64,000 bases of DNA from Actinokineospora inagensis DSM 44258 (GCF_000482865.1 NZ_AXWW01000048.1:1-64000), one strand, 5' to 3'; shown: positions 8,207-20,527, counted from the stretch's first letter. Numbers and translations are program-made. The notes: generated by a model from the sequence alone, not told the origin.

Positions 8207-8284
8207 TCCTGACGGTAGCGCGACCGCCGACCTGTCAAGAGGGCACAAGCGCGACCTGTGGACAACCGCTGCCCTTGTGGACAG
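8129..8284 (-). repeat. 156-bp dispersed intergenic element, copy 1
   Basis: Read on the minus strand: CTGTCCACA (8284-8276), TTGTCCACA (8265-8257), TTGACA (8238-8233), a 15-base spacer, TACCGT (8217-8212), CAGGA, ATG (8206), a GGGCCCCCGA/CCCCGGGTGGG block, GGTCAACCGCT, and TGA at 8129. All distances (19, 27, 48 and 59 bases from box to box, box to hexamers, and box to ATG) are identical in the copy at 63266-63421. TTGTCCACA is the actinobacterial DnaA-box consensus. The element lies between two tandem arrays in the rpe-ribD gap. Confidence 0.8.
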
Positions 8285-8410
8285 CGGCTGGCCCGGACGA
8301 CCGCTGGCTTGGGCAATCGTCTGGACAGCGGCTGGCCTGGACGATCGCCGGCCTGAACAGCGGCCAGCCTGGGCAACGGCGACCTGGACGACCGCCAGTC
8401 TGGGCGGCCG
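8276..8410 (-). repeat. Degenerate array of about 16 bp units upstream of ribD
   Basis: About nine units resembling CCTGGACAGCGGCTGG, as read on the plus strand, recur mostly every 16-17 bases (one interval is 11, one 14). The GGAC/GGGC cores are derived from, or ancestral to, the reverse complement of the DnaA-like box. The array abuts the upstream end of element copy 1. Beyond it, to the ribD start at 8611, I see no further gene and no FMN riboswitch. Confidence 0.55.
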
Positions 8411-8610
8411 TCGGGTGGAAGCGGATCCGGCCGGATGACTGGCGGCCAAGGTGACGTGGTGTGGACGGACGCCGCCGGAGCGGACCGGTGGGCACCCCGC
8501 AACGCGCCGACAGCCGTCGGCTACCAGTGGATCCCAGCGTCCCCCGCCTGACCGACCGGCAGTATTCGGCCCGGTGCGGTCACCCCGCGGTCGGCTGGGA
8601 GACTGGCCGG

Positions 8611-9630
8611 GTGGAGGACAGCCTGGCCGCGGCGATGCGGTCCGCGGTGGTGTTGGCTGAGCGGGCGCGGGGGACGACCAGCCCCAATCCGCCGGTTGGT
8701 TGTGTCGTTCTCGACTCCTCCGGCACCCCCGTCGGTGCAGGCGCGACCCAGCCCCCTGGTGGTCCGCACGCCGAAGTGGTGGCCCTGCGACAAGCGGGCG
8801 AGCGGGCGCGCGGTGGCACTGCCGTCGTCACCCTTGAGCCCTGTGCCCACCACGGCCGTACCCCGCCCTGCACCGACGCGTTGATCGCCGCAGGGGTGAA
8901 AAGAGTCGTCTACGCCGTCGCCGACCCCAACCCCGTCGCGTCCGGTGGTGCCCGCACCCTGCAAGGCGCCGGGATACAAACCGAAGGCGGCCTGCTCGCC
9001 GACGAGGTCACCAAAGGTCCCCTGCGGGCCTGGCTGCACTACGTCCGCCACGCCCGCCCGCACGTGACTTGGAAGTACGCGGCAACCCTGGACGGGCGGG
9101 TCGCCGCCGCTGACGGGACCAGCCGGTGGATCAGTTCCGAGGTCTCCCGCGCCGAGGTGCACGAACTCCGCGGGCAGGTCGACGCGATCATCATCGGTAC
9201 CGGGACCGTTCGGGTGGACGACCCCGCGTTGACCGCTCGTGCCGCCGATGGAACACCTGGGGCCCGGCAGCCGTTGCGGGTTGTCGTGGGCTCAGGTGAT
9301 CTCCCCGAAACCGCCAGGGTGCTCGACGGCAGCGCCGAGACCGTCCGGGTGCGCAGTCACGACCCGGCCGAGGTGCTGGCCGTGTTGCGCGACCGGGGGG
9401 TCGTCGACGTCCTGTTGGAGGGTGGGCCGACGGTGGCGGGGGCGTTCGCGGGGGCCGGGCTGGTCGACCGGGTGCTGGCCTACGTCGCGCCGACCCTGTT
9501 GGGGGCCGGGCCTGTGGCGTTGGGCGCATCCGGCGTGTCGACCATCACCGGCGCGCACCGCTACACCGTCGAAGAGGCCACCATGAGTGGACCGGACGTG
9601 CGGATCTCCGCGGTCCGGGCGCGGAACTGA
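8611..9630 (+). CDS. ribD: Bifunctional pyrimidine deaminase/reductase
   Basis: A 339-aa protein from GTG 8611 (MEDSLAAAMRSAV). Upstream in-frame codons back to 8461 are excluded because they encode sequence unlike the family. The N-terminal deaminase domain shows HAE at 53-55 and the zinc signature PCAHHGRTPPC at 77-87. The C-terminal domain (about 150-335) is the NADPH-dependent reductase, with WKYAATLDGRVAAADG, IIIGTGTVRVDDP and LLEGGPTVAGAF. It catalyses the second and third steps of riboflavin synthesis from the GTP cyclohydrolase II product. It is first in a tight operon: 12 bases with GGAGGA separate it from ribE. Confidence 0.96.
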   Translation: MEDSLAAAMRSAVVLAERARGTTSPNPPVGCVVLDSSGTPVGAGATQPPGGPHAEVVALRQAGERARGGTAVVTLEPCAHHGRTPPCTDALIAAGVKRVVYAVADPNPVASGGARTLQGAGIQTEGGLLADEVTKGPLRAWLHYVRHARPHVTWKYAATLDGRVAAADGTSRWISSEVSRAEVHELRGQVDAIIIGTGTVRVDDPALTARAADGTPGARQPLRVVVGSGDLPETARVLDGSAETVRVRSHDPAEVLAVLRDRGVVDVLLEGGPTVAGAFAGAGLVDRVLAYVAPTLLGAGPVALGASGVSTITGAHRYTVEEATMSGPDVRISAVRARN

Positions 9631-9642
9631 GGAGGAACACCG

Positions 9643-10264
9643 GTGTTCACCGGGATCGTCGAGGAGCGTGGCGCGGTCGTGGCCGTCGCGCAGTTGCCGG
9701 ACGCGGCGCGGGTCACCATCGCCGGGCCGCTGGTCACCAGCGACGCCCGCCAGGGTGACTCGATCGCGGTCAACGGCGTGTGCCTGACCGTGGTGGAGTT
9801 GGCCGACGGCGCGTTCACCGCGGACGTCATGCGCGAGACGCTGGTCCGCAGCAGCCTGGACGGCGTCGCCGCCGGGGACGCGGTCAACCTGGAGCGTGCC
9901 GCCGCGGTCGGGCAGCGCCTCGGTGGGCACATCGTCCAAGGGCACGTGGACGGCACCGGCGAACTGGTCTCCCGCGACCCGTCCGAGCACTGGGACGTGG
10001 TCCGGATCAGCCTCCCCGCGAACCTGGCGCGGTACGTGGTGGAGAAGGGCTCGATCACCGTGGACGGCGTGTCGCTGACCGTGGTCGACGTCGGTGCGGA
10101 CTGGTTCACCGTGAGCCTGATCCCGGAGACGCTGCGCGCCACCACGCTGGGCCTGCGGCAGGTCGGCGACCGGGTGAACCTCGAGGTCGACGTGGTCGCG
10201 AAGTACGTGGAGAAGCTGGCCGCGCCGCACCTGGCCGGCCTGCCGACCGGGGGAGGGACCGCCG

Positions 10265-10272
<8 letters not shown>
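9643..10272 (+). CDS. ribE: Riboflavin synthase
   Basis: A 209-aa protein that dismutates two 6,7-dimethyl-8-ribityllumazine molecules into riboflavin and the pyrimidinedione recycled by RibH. Two repeated lumazine-binding beta barrels are visible: residues 1-97 ([30 protein letters not shown]) and 98-195 ([34 protein letters not shown]). The GTG at 9643 follows GGAGGAACACCG. Its stop overlaps the ribBA GTG by eight bases, so the two are translationally coupled. Some annotations use the symbol ribC for this enzyme. Confidence 0.95.
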
Positions 10273-12461
<2,189 letters not shown>

Positions 12462-12464
12462 CAC

Positions 12465-12490
12465 CGATGGTACGACCCGTGGTAGCATCG
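12465..12490. promoter_or_regulatory. Candidate MazEF operator
   Basis: CGATG (12465-12469) and CATCG (12486-12490) form an inverted repeat enclosing two GGTA direct repeats (GATGGTACG and GTGGTAGC), immediately before the antitoxin GTG at 12496. Antitoxins of this type autorepress by binding such palindromes. The assignment is inferred from position. Confidence 0.4.
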
Positions 12491-12495
12491 CCGGT

Positions 12496-12744
12496 GTGAA
12501 ACTGAGTGTGAGCCTGCCCGAGGCGGACGTCCAGTTCATCGACGAGTACCTGACCCGGTTCGACACGGAGAGCCGCTCGTCGGTGATCCAGTTGGCCATC
12601 GGCCTGCTGCGCGAGAACGCCCTGCGCGAGGAGTACGCGGCCGCCTTCGCCGAGTGGGACGGCGGCCCCGACGCCGAGCTGTGGGAGTCCACCGTGGTCG
12701 ACGCCGAACGCCTGCTGGGAGAACCGGCCCATGCGACGCGGTGA
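12496..12744 (+). CDS. MazE-type ribbon-helix-helix antitoxin
   Basis: An 82-aa protein from GTG 12496. The N-terminal strand KLSVSLPEADVQFIDEYL and the helix pair following it (residues 20-45, SRSSVIQLAIGLLREN) match a ribbon-helix-helix DNA-binding fold. The acidic C-terminal tail (AEWDGGPDAELWESTVVDAERLL) would occupy the toxin active site. It overlaps the toxin gene by 14 bases, the usual antitoxin-first order, and is preceded by a palindrome suitable for autoregulation. Confidence 0.8.
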   Translation: MKLSVSLPEADVQFIDEYLTRFDTESRSSVIQLAIGLLRENALREEYAAAFAEWDGGPDAELWESTVVDAERLLGEPAHATR

Positions 12745-13078
12745 CATCCACCTGGTGGACCTCGACCCCACCCGCGGCTCGGAGGCCAACAAGGTCCGCC
12801 CCGCCGTGATCGTCAGCAACGACGCCGCCAACCAGGCCGCCCAGCGCTTCGGCCGGGGCGTGGTCACCGTCGTCCCGATCACCTCGAACACCGCCCGGGT
12901 GTTCCCCTTCCAGGTCTTGCTCCCCGGCGCCGACTGCGGCCTGCTCGCCGACTCGAAGGCCCAGGCCGAACAGGTCCGCTCCATCGCCGCCTCCCGCCTC
13001 CACCGCAGACTCGGCCGCGTCCCGGGCCCCCTGCTCAAGGCCCTCGACGACGCGCTGCGAATCCACTTAGGTCTCTGA
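12731..13078 (+). CDS. mazF: MazF-type mRNA interferase toxin
   Basis: A 115-aa PemK/MazF endoribonuclease. It has the N-terminal RRGDIHLVDLDPTRGSEANK, the conserved RPAVIVSND strand at about 32-40, and VVPITSN at about 56-62, together carrying the catalytic Arg and Thr positions of the family. The length is normal. Translation overlaps the upstream antitoxin. The pair sits just behind the rib operon with its own promoter region, so it is probably an independent chromosomal toxin-antitoxin locus. Confidence 0.88.
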   Translation: MRRGDIHLVDLDPTRGSEANKVRPAVIVSNDAANQAAQRFGRGVVTVVPITSNTARVFPFQVLLPGADCGLLADSKAQAEQVRSIAASRLHRRLGRVPGPLLKALDDALRIHLGL

Positions 13079-13598
13079 CCGGCGGATGCCCCGCGCGCCG
13101 CTGGTGGGTGGCTTGGTCGCCCGTGCGCTCCGCGTCGCCGCACGGCCTGGCCGCGCGATCGGCAGGAAGATGACCGACCAGCCACCACCCCGGTGGTCGG
13201 CAGCGCGATTCCCGCCATCCGCCCGTTGCGGTCACTCGGCTTGGTGCGCTCCGCATGGTCGGCCGCGCGACCTGGCAGTGCTGGGCGCTCTCGGCTGACA
13301 CACGAGTGGACTGTCCGCGCGTTGGTTGTGGCTGTGCGCCTCGACCGCGACCGCTCGCGCGCCGTCCTGACAGGTCGTCCTCGGCTCGTCGCTGTGCTCG
13401 TCGCTGTGCTGGTCGTTCGGCGGTCGAGGGTGTGTGGTGTCCACTTGGGGTGTGGTCGGGTGGATCTTGCTGTGCATCGCCGGTGAATCGGGGGCTGAAC
13501 CTGAGCGTGCGCTGTGAATGACCCGGACCGGTGAACCCGTCACCGGGCGGTCACGTAGGCCCCGGTGTATCCCTGAACTGACACCGAGGAGGCTCAGC
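13079..13598. other. 520-bp intergenic region after mazF
   Basis: No convincing gene. It contains two diverged copies of a block beginning GTGCGCTCCGC and ending near GGCCGCGCGA (around 13119 and 13241), plus a 12-bp unit CTCGTCGCTGTG repeated twice at 13385-13408 with a degenerate third copy. CGGTGT/ACACCG arms at about 13563-13586 precede the Rieske lipoprotein gene. Coding potential of the short overlapping ORFs looks poor. Confidence 0.5.
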
Positions 13599-14126
13599 GT
13601 GACCGTTGTCGACCCCACCACAGTCGACCAGGCGCCCACCCAGCAGGTTGGGGGTGCGGCGGCGAGCAGGCGGCAGGTCCTGTGCGGCTTGATGGTCGCG
13701 CTCGTGGCCCCGGGCGTGCTCGCGGCCTGTAGTTCCGGCGGCTCCGGTGGCACCACCACGACCACCACCCCAGCGGCAGGCACCACCGGTGGTGCCACCG
13801 GCGGTGCCACCACCGGCGGCTCGAGCGGTGCCAGTGGCGCCCTGAGCACCGTGTCGGCCATCCCGGACGGCGGGGGAGTGCTGGTGGCGAACCCGTCCGG
13901 CGGGCAGATCCTGCTCGTCCGCTCGGGCACCACCGTCAAGGCGTTCGACCCGTCCTGCCCGCACCAGGGCGCGACCGTCGACCCGCCGCAGGGTGGGGTG
14001 ATCACCTGCCCCCGGCACAACAGCACCTTCAACGCGAGCACCGGTGCCCGAACCGGCGGCCCCAGCCCGTCCGGGCTGAAGACGATCAACGTCGCCGTGC
14101 AGGGTGACAACGTCGTGCTGGCCTGA
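13599..14126 (+). CDS. Rieske iron-sulfur lipoprotein
   Basis: A 175-aa protein from GTG 13599, behind the strong ribosome binding site GAGGAGG. Residues about 25-47 carry an Arg-rich stretch and hydrophobic core (SRRQVLCGLMVALVAPGVLAAC) ending in the lipobox LAAC, so it is probably exported (the RR suggests Tat) and lipid-anchored. A Gly/Thr/Ser-rich linker follows. The C-terminal Rieske domain has CPHQGATV and CPRHNSTF, the paired C-x-H and C-x2-H ligands of a [2Fe-2S] cluster. No partner oxidase or cytochrome is adjacent. It resembles the extracytoplasmic Rieske proteins common in actinomycetes, role uncertain. Confidence 0.85.
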   Translation: MTVVDPTTVDQAPTQQVGGAAASRRQVLCGLMVALVAPGVLAACSSGGSGGTTTTTTPAAGTTGGATGGATTGGSSGASGALSTVSAIPDGGGVLVANPSGGQILLVRSGTTVKAFDPSCPHQGATVDPPQGGVITCPRHNSTFNASTGARTGGPSPSGLKTINVAVQGDNVVLA

Positions 14127-14234
14127 ACCCCGGCGCACCCCTGGTGACCCGCTGTCCACAGTGGACGCTAGGGGTGCGCCGGACGGTCTCCGGCGGCAGG
14201 GCCGTTCGGGTTATGGATTCACCGGATCGGCGGT

Positions 14235-14253
14235 GGTTGAGTCAAGGTCAACC
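14235..14253. promoter_or_regulatory. Inverted repeat upstream of SGNH hydrolase
   Basis: GGTTGA and TCAACC arms separated by seven bases (GTCAAGG), 24 bases before the ATG at 14278. It may be a regulator site or a hairpin in the leader. Confidence 0.3.
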
Positions 14254-14277
14254 ATCGGCCGACCCGGGAGGCCACCC

Positions 14278-15303
14278 ATGCCAACCACCCGACTGCTCGC
14301 GAGCGTCCTGCTCGCCGCGGGCCTGGTCACCATCCCCCAGTTCAGCCCGACCGCCGCGGCCGACGACCGGCCGACCGCCGTCGTGTCCCTCGGTGACAGC
14401 GCGATCTCCGGTGAGGGCGCGGGCGACTACGAGGCGGGCACCCGCGGCGAGAACGGCGACTGGTGCCACCGTTCCGCCAACGCCCTGATCCACCAGACCA
14501 CCGTCGCCCAGCGCACCGTCAACCTCGCCTGCTCCGGCGCCGACTCGGCCGACGTGTCCCTCGCCGACACCACCCACTACGGCGAGGGCTCCCAGGCGCG
14601 GCGGCTGATCGACGTCGCCCGGTCCAACCGGGTGCTGGCCGTCGTCCTCCAGGTCGGCGCGAACGACGACCCCGCCTTCGCCGACACCCTGCTCGGCTGT
14701 ATCAAGCGGTGGATCAACCCGTTCGGCCCCGGCTGCGCGCAGGACCTCCGCACCCAGTGGCCTGCTCGGCTCGCCGCGATGGCGCCGAAGGTCGAGAAGG
14801 CCGTCGCCGACATCAAAACCGCCATGCGCCAGGCCGGGTACGCCGACGGCGACTACCGGTTCGTCATCACCTCGTACGCCTCGCCGATCACCGAGAAGAT
14901 GGACGCGATCAAGCACGGCCCGCAGGGCTGCCCGCTCCGCCTCGACGACGCCGCCTACGGCCGCACCGAGGCCGTCCCGCAGTTCGCCGACGCCTTCCGC
15001 GCCATCGCCGCGCGCACCGGACTGTCCTACTTGGACTTCTCGCGAGCCACCGAGGCGCATGAGGCGTGCAGCGGCGGCGACAGCACCGCCACCGAGTGGC
15101 AGAACCGCGTCGTCGTCGACCCGTACGCCTGGGTCTACGGCGGCCTCGACTCGGTCGGCATCCACATGGCCCAGCAGTCCTTCCACCCCAACGCCCGCGG
15201 TCACGCCCAACTCGGCCGCTGCCTCACCGAGTTCCTCGGCACCCAAGCGCAGGCCGCCCGCTGCCTGACAGGCTCGGATGGCGCCCTCCATGCCGTAGCC
15301 TGA
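14278..15303 (+). CDS. Secreted SGNH/GDSL-family hydrolase
   Basis: A 341-aa protein from ATG 14278, behind GGGAGG. A Sec signal peptide spans residues 1-29 (basic start, hydrophobic LLASVLLAAGLVTI, cleavage near TAAADD). Block I of the SGNH family is SLGDSAISGEGAG with the nucleophile Ser. The oxyanion-hole Gly and Asn appear in LQVGANDDPAF, and the catalytic Asp/His block is near the C-terminus (SFHPNARGHAQLGRC). Cysteines are frequent, consistent with disulfides in an extracellular lipase or esterase. The substrate is unknown. Confidence 0.88.
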   Translation: MPTTRLLASVLLAAGLVTIPQFSPTAAADDRPTAVVSLGDSAISGEGAGDYEAGTRGENGDWCHRSANALIHQTTVAQRTVNLACSGADSADVSLADTTHYGEGSQARRLIDVARSNRVLAVVLQVGANDDPAFADTLLGCIKRWINPFGPGCAQDLRTQWPARLAAMAPKVEKAVADIKTAMRQAGYADGDYRFVITSYASPITEKMDAIKHGPQGCPLRLDDAAYGRTEAVPQFADAFRAIAARTGLSYLDFSRATEAHEACSGGDSTATEWQNRVVVDPYAWVYGGLDSVGIHMAQQSFHPNARGHAQLGRCLTEFLGTQAQAARCLTGSDGALHAVA

Positions 15304-15373
15304 CCTGCGAAGACCGCCCGCCGAGTGGTGCCGGGTGCGGTGACTGTCGGTCCCCCGCCGTAGTGTTGTCGTC

Positions 15374-17431
15374 GTGGCCGACCCGTCCACCTACCGACCC
15401 TCACCCGGCACCATCCCGGACGCCCCAGGCGTGTACAAGTTCCGGGATCCGACCCGCCGGGTGATCTACGTCGGCAAGGCGAAAAGCCTGCGCGGCAGGC
15501 TCAACTCGTACTTCGCCGACGTCGCCTCGCTGCACCCGCGCACCCGGCAGATGGTGACCACCGCCGCGAGCGTGGAGTGGACCGTCGTGTCCACCGAGGT
15601 CGAGGCGCTGCAACTGGAGTACAACTGGATCAAGGAGTTCGACCCGCGGTTCAACGTCCGCTACCGCGACGACAAGTCGTACCCGGTGCTGGCGGCGACC
15701 CTCGGCGAGGAGTTCCCCCGGCTGCACGTCTACCGCGGCCCGCGCCGCAAGGGCGTGCGCTACTTCGGCCCGTACGCGCACGCCTGGGCGATCCGGGAGA
15801 CGCTGGACCTGCTGCTGCGCGTGTTCCCGGCCCGCACCTGCTCCACGGGCGTGTTCCGGCGGCACGGCCAGATCGGCCGCCCCTGCCTGCTCGGCTACAT
15901 CGACAAGTGCTCCGCGCCGTGCGTGAGCCGGGTCAGCGCGGACGAGCACCGCGCCATCGTCGAGGACTTCTGCGACTTCCTCTCCGGCAAGACCGACGCC
16001 ATGGTCAAGCGGCTGGAGAAGGAGATGGCCGTCGCCGCCGAGGAGTTGGAGTTCGAGCGGGCGGCCCGGCTGCGCGACGACATCGGGGCGCTGCGCCGCG
16101 CGCTGGAGAAGCAGGCCGTGGTGCTCGGCGACGGCACCGACGCCGACGTGGTCGCCTTCGCGTTCGACGAGCTGGAGGCCGCGGTCCAGGTCTTCCACGT
16201 TCGCGGCGGCCGGGTCCGCGGCCAGCGCGGCTGGGTGATCGACCGGCTCGACGACGGCGACGAGCAGTCCCCGGTGGCGAACCTGGTCGACCGGTTCCTC
16301 AGCCAGTTCTACGGCGACCAGGCCGACTTCCAGCAGGCGGGCGGTGAGGAGACCAGCCCGGTCCCGCGCGAGGTGCTGGTCCCGGAGCTGCCCGAGGACG
16401 CCGACGCGGTCGCCGACTGGCTCTCCGGCCTGCGTGGCGCCAAGGTCGCCCTGCGGGTCCCGCAGCGCGGCGACAAGCGGGCGCTGATGGAGACCGTCGA
16501 GCGCAACGCGAAAGAGGCGTTCACCCAGCACAAGCTGCGCCGCGCGGGTGACCTCACCGCCCGCTCGGCCGCGCTGCAGGAGCTGCAGGACGCCCTGGGC
16601 CTGGACTCCGCGCCGCTGCGCATCGAGTGCGTCGACATCAGCCACAACCAGGGCAGCGACGTGGTCGCCTCGCTGGTGGTGTTCGAGGACGGCCTGGCCC
16701 GCAAGTCCGAGTACCGCCGCTTCGCCATCCGCGAGGCCGCCACCGAGGGCGACGTCGCCTCCATCGCCGAGGTGGTCCGCCGCCGGTTCAGCAAGGTCGC
16801 CCCCACCCAGGACCGACTCGACCAGCGCCGCGCGGACGACCCCACGGCTGTTCAGGGCAGTGCGGATCAGGTCGGCCGACCAGGCGAGCCGTCCGGTCCG
16901 GTCGCGGTGCCCGAGCCCCGGCCCGGGATCGACCCGGAGACCGGCAGGCCGCGCCGGTTCGCCTACCCGCCCAACCTGCTGGTGGTCGACGGCGCGGGCC
17001 CGCAGGCCAACGCCGCCGCCGACGTCCTCGCCGACCTCGGGGTCACCGATGTCGCCGTGATCGGCCTGGCCAAGCGGCTGGAGGAGGTGTGGCTGCCCGC
17101 CGACCCGGAGCCCGCCATCCTGCCGCGCACCAGCGAGGCGCTCTACCTGCTGCAGCGGGTCCGCGACGAGGCGCACCGGTTCGCCATCACCTACCACCGG
17201 CAGAAGCGGTCGAAGAAGCTCACCGCGTCCGCGCTGGACGACATCCCCGGCCTGGGGCAGGGCCGCAAATCGGTGCTGATCAAGCACTTCGGCTCGCTCA
17301 AGCGGCTGCGGGACGCCAGCATCGACGAGATCAGCGGGGTCCCCGGCATCGGGGTGGCCACCGCGAAGGCAGTGCACAGCGCGCTGGCGGACGAGCCCGC
17401 CGCGCCGAAGGCAGGGGAACAGCAGCAGTGA
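15374..17431 (+). CDS. uvrC: UvrABC system protein C
   Basis: A 685-aa subunit of the excinuclease that makes both incisions at a lesion. It has an N-terminal GIY-YIG nuclease (GVYKF to [11 protein letters not shown], residues about 18-38) and a UVR motif at about 205-240 ([18 protein letters not shown]) for UvrB contact. The C-terminal RNase H-like nuclease spans about 385-600 ([26 protein letters not shown]), and tandem helix-hairpin-helix repeats lie at the end ([29 protein letters not shown]). A proline-rich insertion near residues 485-525 is seen in actinobacterial homologues. GTG start. The stop overlaps the rapZ start. Confidence 0.96.
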   Translation: MADPSTYRPSPGTIPDAPGVYKFRDPTRRVIYVGKAKSLRGRLNSYFADVASLHPRTRQMVTTAASVEWTVVSTEVEALQLEYNWIKEFDPRFNVRYRDDKSYPVLAATLGEEFPRLHVYRGPRRKGVRYFGPYAHAWAIRETLDLLLRVFPARTCSTGVFRRHGQIGRPCLLGYIDKCSAPCVSRVSADEHRAIVEDFCDFLSGKTDAMVKRLEKEMAVAAEELEFERAARLRDDIGALRRALEKQAVVLGDGTDADVVAFAFDELEAAVQVFHVRGGRVRGQRGWVIDRLDDGDEQSPVANLVDRFLSQFYGDQADFQQAGGEETSPVPREVLVPELPEDADAVADWLSGLRGAKVALRVPQRGDKRALMETVERNAKEAFTQHKLRRAGDLTARSAALQELQDALGLDSAPLRIECVDISHNQGSDVVASLVVFEDGLARKSEYRRFAIREAATEGDVASIAEVVRRRFSKVAPTQDRLDQRRADDPTAVQGSADQVGRPGEPSGPVAVPEPRPGIDPETGRPRRFAYPPNLLVVDGAGPQANAAADVLADLGVTDVAVIGLAKRLEEVWLPADPEPAILPRTSEALYLLQRVRDEAHRFAITYHRQKRSKKLTASALDDIPGLGQGRKSVLIKHFGSLKRLRDASIDEISGVPGIGVATAKAVHSALADEPAAPKAGEQQQ

Positions 17432-18312
17432 GCAGCGAAACGGGCGGCCCCGGCATCGAGGTCGCCGTCGTCACCGGTCTGTCCGGGGCGGGCCGCAGTA
17501 CCGCGGCCAAGTGCCTGGAGGACCTCGGCTGGTTCGTCGTGGACAACCTGCCGCCGGAGTTGATCTCCACCATGGTCGAGCTCGGCGCCCAGGCGCGCGG
17601 CGTGATCACCAAGGTCGCCGTGGTGATGGACGTGCGCTCGCGCGCCTTCACCGAGGACCTGTCGGCCATCATCAAGGACCTCGACGCGCGCGGCTACCGG
17701 CCGAGGGTGCTGTTCCTGGAGGCCACCACCGACGTGCTGGTCCGCCGGTTCGAGCAGGTCCGCCGCGGCCACCCGATGCAGGGCGAGGGCAGGCTCATCG
17801 ACGGCATCGCCGCCGAGCGCGAATTGCTGCGCCCGCTGCGCGAGGAGGCCGACCTCATCCTGGACACCTCCACGCTGTCGGTGCACCAGTTGCGCGCCAA
17901 GATCGAGGACGCGTTCGGCTCGGACGCCTCCGCCACCACCCGGGTCACCGTGCTGTCCTTCGGCTACAAGTACGGCCTGCCGATGGACGCCGACCTGGTG
18001 ATGGACGTCCGCTTCCTGCCCAACCCGTTCTGGATACCCGAGCTCAAGGACCAGACCGGCCGCGACGCCGACGTCCGCAACTACGTGCTGAGCCAGGAGG
18101 GCGCCGACGAGTTCCTGGACCGCTACCACGAGCTCCTGCGCCTCATCGGCGCCGGTTACCGCCGCGAGGGCAAGCGCTACCTGACCCTCGCCGTCGGCTG
18201 CACCGGCGGCAAGCACCGCAGCGTCGCCATCTCCGAGGAGCTCGCCCGCAGGCTGGCCGACGAGGACGGCATGGCGGTCAAGGTCGTGCACCGCGACCTG
18301 GGGCGCGAGTGA
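17428..18312 (+). CDS. rapZ: RNase adapter / nucleotide-binding protein RapZ
   Basis: A 294-aa protein. GTG 17428 overlaps the uvrC TGA. The Walker A motif is [10 protein letters not shown] near residues 15-24, with VVDNLPPEL following. The C-terminal domain has [12 protein letters not shown]. RapZ (YvcJ) proteins bind nucleotides and small RNAs; in E. coli RapZ controls glmZ, whereas in Gram-positives the function is less defined. The invariant rapZ-yvcK-whiA order seen here is typical of actinobacteria and Firmicutes. Confidence 0.95.
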   Translation: MSSETGGPGIEVAVVTGLSGAGRSTAAKCLEDLGWFVVDNLPPELISTMVELGAQARGVITKVAVVMDVRSRAFTEDLSAIIKDLDARGYRPRVLFLEATTDVLVRRFEQVRRGHPMQGEGRLIDGIAAERELLRPLREEADLILDTSTLSVHQLRAKIEDAFGSDASATTRVTVLSFGYKYGLPMDADLVMDVRFLPNPFWIPELKDQTGRDADVRNYVLSQEGADEFLDRYHELLRLIGAGYRREGKRYLTLAVGCTGGKHRSVAISEELARRLADEDGMAVKVVHRDLGRE

Positions 18313-19340
18313 CCGCACCAGAACCAGGACCGGTCCACCCAACCGAACCCACCCCCGCCGCCGGTGCGCGGCAGGCGGGGGCGGTGCCGCCGCTGCGCGC
18401 GGTCGCCCTCGGTGGTGGGCGGGGCCTGCACGTCACGCTCAGCGCGCTGCGGTTGATCACGCCGGACGTCACCGCCGTGGTCACCGTCGCCGACGACGGG
18501 GGTTCGTCCGGCAGGCTGCGCCGCGAGCTCGGGCTGCTGCCGCCCGGTGATCTGCGCAAGGCGCTGGTCGCGCTGGCGGCCGAGGACGGGCCGTGGCGCA
18601 CCGTGTTCGAGCACCGGTTCGGCGGCACCGGTGCGCTGGCCGGGCACGCCGTCGGCAACCTGGTGCTGGCCGGCCTGCTGGAGGTCGTGGGCGACCCGGT
18701 CGAGGTGCTGGCCGAGGCGGCGAGGCTGCTCGGCGTGACCGGTCGGGTGCTGCCCATGTCGACCGACCCGCTGGACATCGAGGCCGAGGTCACCGGGCTG
18801 GAGGAGGACCCGGCGACGGTCCGGCGGATACGGGGCCAGGTCGCGGTCGCCACCACCCCCGGTCGGGTCCGGCGCATCCGGCTGCACCACGCCGACCGGG
18901 TGGGGGAGACGCCCAAGGCGTGCCCGCAGGCGGTCGACGCGGTGCTCGGCGCGGACGTCGTGCTGCTCGGACCGGGGTCCTGGTTCACCAGCGTGCTGCC
19001 GCACCTGCTGGTCCCGGAGCTGCACGAGGCGCTTGTCCGGACCACCGCTGCCCGGGTCGTCGTGCTCAACCTCGTCCCCCAACCGGGGGAAACCGCGGGA
19101 TTCTCGCCGGAGCGCCACCTGGACGTACTCTGCGAGCACGCGCCCCGGCTGCGGGTCGACGCGGTCATCGCCGACGCCGACTCGGTCGCCACCCCGGACC
19201 GGCTCCGACGTGCGGCCGCGGCGCTCGGCGCGGACACCTGGCTGGCCTCGGTGGCGGCGGGCCCGACCCCGGACCGGCACGACCCGGCGGCCCTGGCGGA
19301 CAGCCTGCGCCGGGCGGTCGCCGCGGTGAGGGCGCGCTGA
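18309..19340 (+). CDS. yvcK: Gluconeogenesis factor YvcK/CuvA family (2-phospho-L-lactate transferase fold)
   Basis: A 343-aa protein. GTG 18309 overlaps the rapZ stop. After a proline-rich N-terminal stretch of about 28 residues the family signature [16 protein letters not shown] begins. It is followed by [32 protein letters not shown] and the [13 protein letters not shown] motif. Members bind UDP-sugars and affect cell wall synthesis and growth on gluconeogenic carbon sources. The GGGRGLH variant replaces the more common GGGTGL. It is the third gene of the uvrC-rapZ-yvcK-whiA unit. Confidence 0.93.
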   Translation: MTAPEPGPVHPTEPTPAAGARQAGAVPPLRAVALGGGRGLHVTLSALRLITPDVTAVVTVADDGGSSGRLRRELGLLPPGDLRKALVALAAEDGPWRTVFEHRFGGTGALAGHAVGNLVLAGLLEVVGDPVEVLAEAARLLGVTGRVLPMSTDPLDIEAEVTGLEEDPATVRRIRGQVAVATTPGRVRRIRLHHADRVGETPKACPQAVDAVLGADVVLLGPGSWFTSVLPHLLVPELHEALVRTTAARVVVLNLVPQPGETAGFSPERHLDVLCEHAPRLRVDAVIADADSVATPDRLRRAAAALGADTWLASVAAGPTPDRHDPAALADSLRRAVAAVRAR

Positions 19341-19404
19341 ACCCGCCCCGCGGTCGTGGTGGGATGTACCGGCGCCCGTACCCGGGCCAGGAGAGGAGGA
19401 CCCT

Positions 19405-20391
19405 GTGGCGATGACCCCCGCGGTGAAGGACGAGCTGAGCAGGCTCGCGGTGTCCAAGACGTGCTGCCGCCGGGCCGAGGTGTCCTCGCTGCTGCGCTTC
19501 GCCGGGGGCCTGCACATCGTCGCGGGCCGGGTCGTGGTCGAGGCCGAACTGGACACCGGGTCCGCCGCCCGCAGGCTGCGCAAGGAGATCCACGAGCTCT
19601 ACGGCCACCACGCCGACGTGCACGTCATCACCTCCGGCGGCCTGCGCAAGGGCACCCGCTACGTGGTGCGCGTGGTCAAGGACGGCGACGGCCTCGCCCG
19701 GCAGACCGGCCTGCTCGACCCGCGCGGCCGCCCCGTCCGCGGCCTGCCCGCCCCCGTCGTCTCCGGCGGTGTCTGCGACGCCGAGGCCGCCTGGCGCGGC
19801 GCGTTCCTGGCGCACGGCTCGCTCACCGAGCCCGGCCGCTCGTCCGCCCTGGAGATCACCTGCCCCGGCCCCGAGGCCGCCCTGGCGATCGTCGGCGCCG
19901 CCCGCCGGATGGGCATCGCCGCCAAGTCCCGCGAGGTCCGCGGCGCCGACCGCGTGGTCGTCCGCGACGGCGACGCCATCGGCGCCCTGCTCACCCGCCT
20001 CGGCGCCCACTCCAGCGTGCTCGCCTGGGAAGAACGCCGGATGCGCCGCGAGGTCCGCGCCACCGCCAACCGCCTGGCCAACTTCGACGACGCCAACCTC
20101 CGCCGCTCCGCCCGCGCCGCCGTCGCCGCCGCCGCCCGCGTCCAGCGCGCCATGGAGATCCTCGGCCCCGAAGCCCCCGATCACCTGACCGCCGCGGGCG
20201 AACTGAGGCTCAAGAACAAACAGGCCTCCCTCGAAGAACTCGGCCAACTCTCCGACCCCCCGATGACCAAGGACGCCGTCGCGGGCCGCATCCGCCGACT
20301 CCTGGCCATGGCCGACAAGAGAGCCAAAGACCTCGGCCTCCCCGACACCGAGTCCGCCGTCACCCCCGACATGCTCGAAGCCGACGCCTGA
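19405..20391 (+). CDS. whiA: Sporulation/cell division regulator WhiA
   Basis: A 328-aa DNA-binding protein that in Streptomyces acts with WhiB to start sporulation septation. The N-terminal half is a degenerate LAGLIDADG homing-endonuclease fold ([41 protein letters not shown]). The C-terminal part (about 230-310) is the WhiA helix-turn-helix ([21 protein letters not shown]). GTG 19405 follows GAGAGGAGG. Length is typical (about 325). Two strong stem-loops lie downstream. Confidence 0.96.
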   Translation: MAMTPAVKDELSRLAVSKTCCRRAEVSSLLRFAGGLHIVAGRVVVEAELDTGSAARRLRKEIHELYGHHADVHVITSGGLRKGTRYVVRVVKDGDGLARQTGLLDPRGRPVRGLPAPVVSGGVCDAEAAWRGAFLAHGSLTEPGRSSALEITCPGPEAALAIVGAARRMGIAAKSREVRGADRVVVRDGDAIGALLTRLGAHSSVLAWEERRMRREVRATANRLANFDDANLRRSARAAVAAAARVQRAMEILGPEAPDHLTAAGELRLKNKQASLEELGQLSDPPMTKDAVAGRIRRLLAMADKRAKDLGLPDTESAVTPDMLEADA

Positions 20392-20491
20392 CCCCGACCG
20401 CCCACACCGGACAACCCACCAACGAGTGTTGTGATCTGGGTCTCGCCCGGTATCTGCGCCCACACCCCGCCCCTCCTGACTACCGGGAGCG

Positions 20492-20519
20492 CGGGTGCCG
20501 CTTGGGGGAGGGGCACCCG
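20492..20519. terminator. Stem-loop downstream of whiA (1)
   Basis: CGGGTGCC (20492-20499) pairs with GGCACCCG (20512-20519) around a 12-base loop, 100 bases after the whiA stop. No U-tract follows. It may be an intrinsic-like terminator or part of a structured RNA with the next hairpin. Confidence 0.4.
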
Positions 20520-20527
20520 TAGGGGGA

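Noticed and set aside
8430-8611. FMN riboswitch upstream of ribD
   Set aside because: The conserved AGGGG...-type core blocks and the paired helices of the RFN element are not seen, and the region is short and close to the array.
13370-13420. Another element copy near TGACAGGTCG after mazF
   Set aside because: The ten bases resemble copies 1 and 2, but no TTGTCCACA pair lies at the required distance and no TAnnnT or ATG follows.
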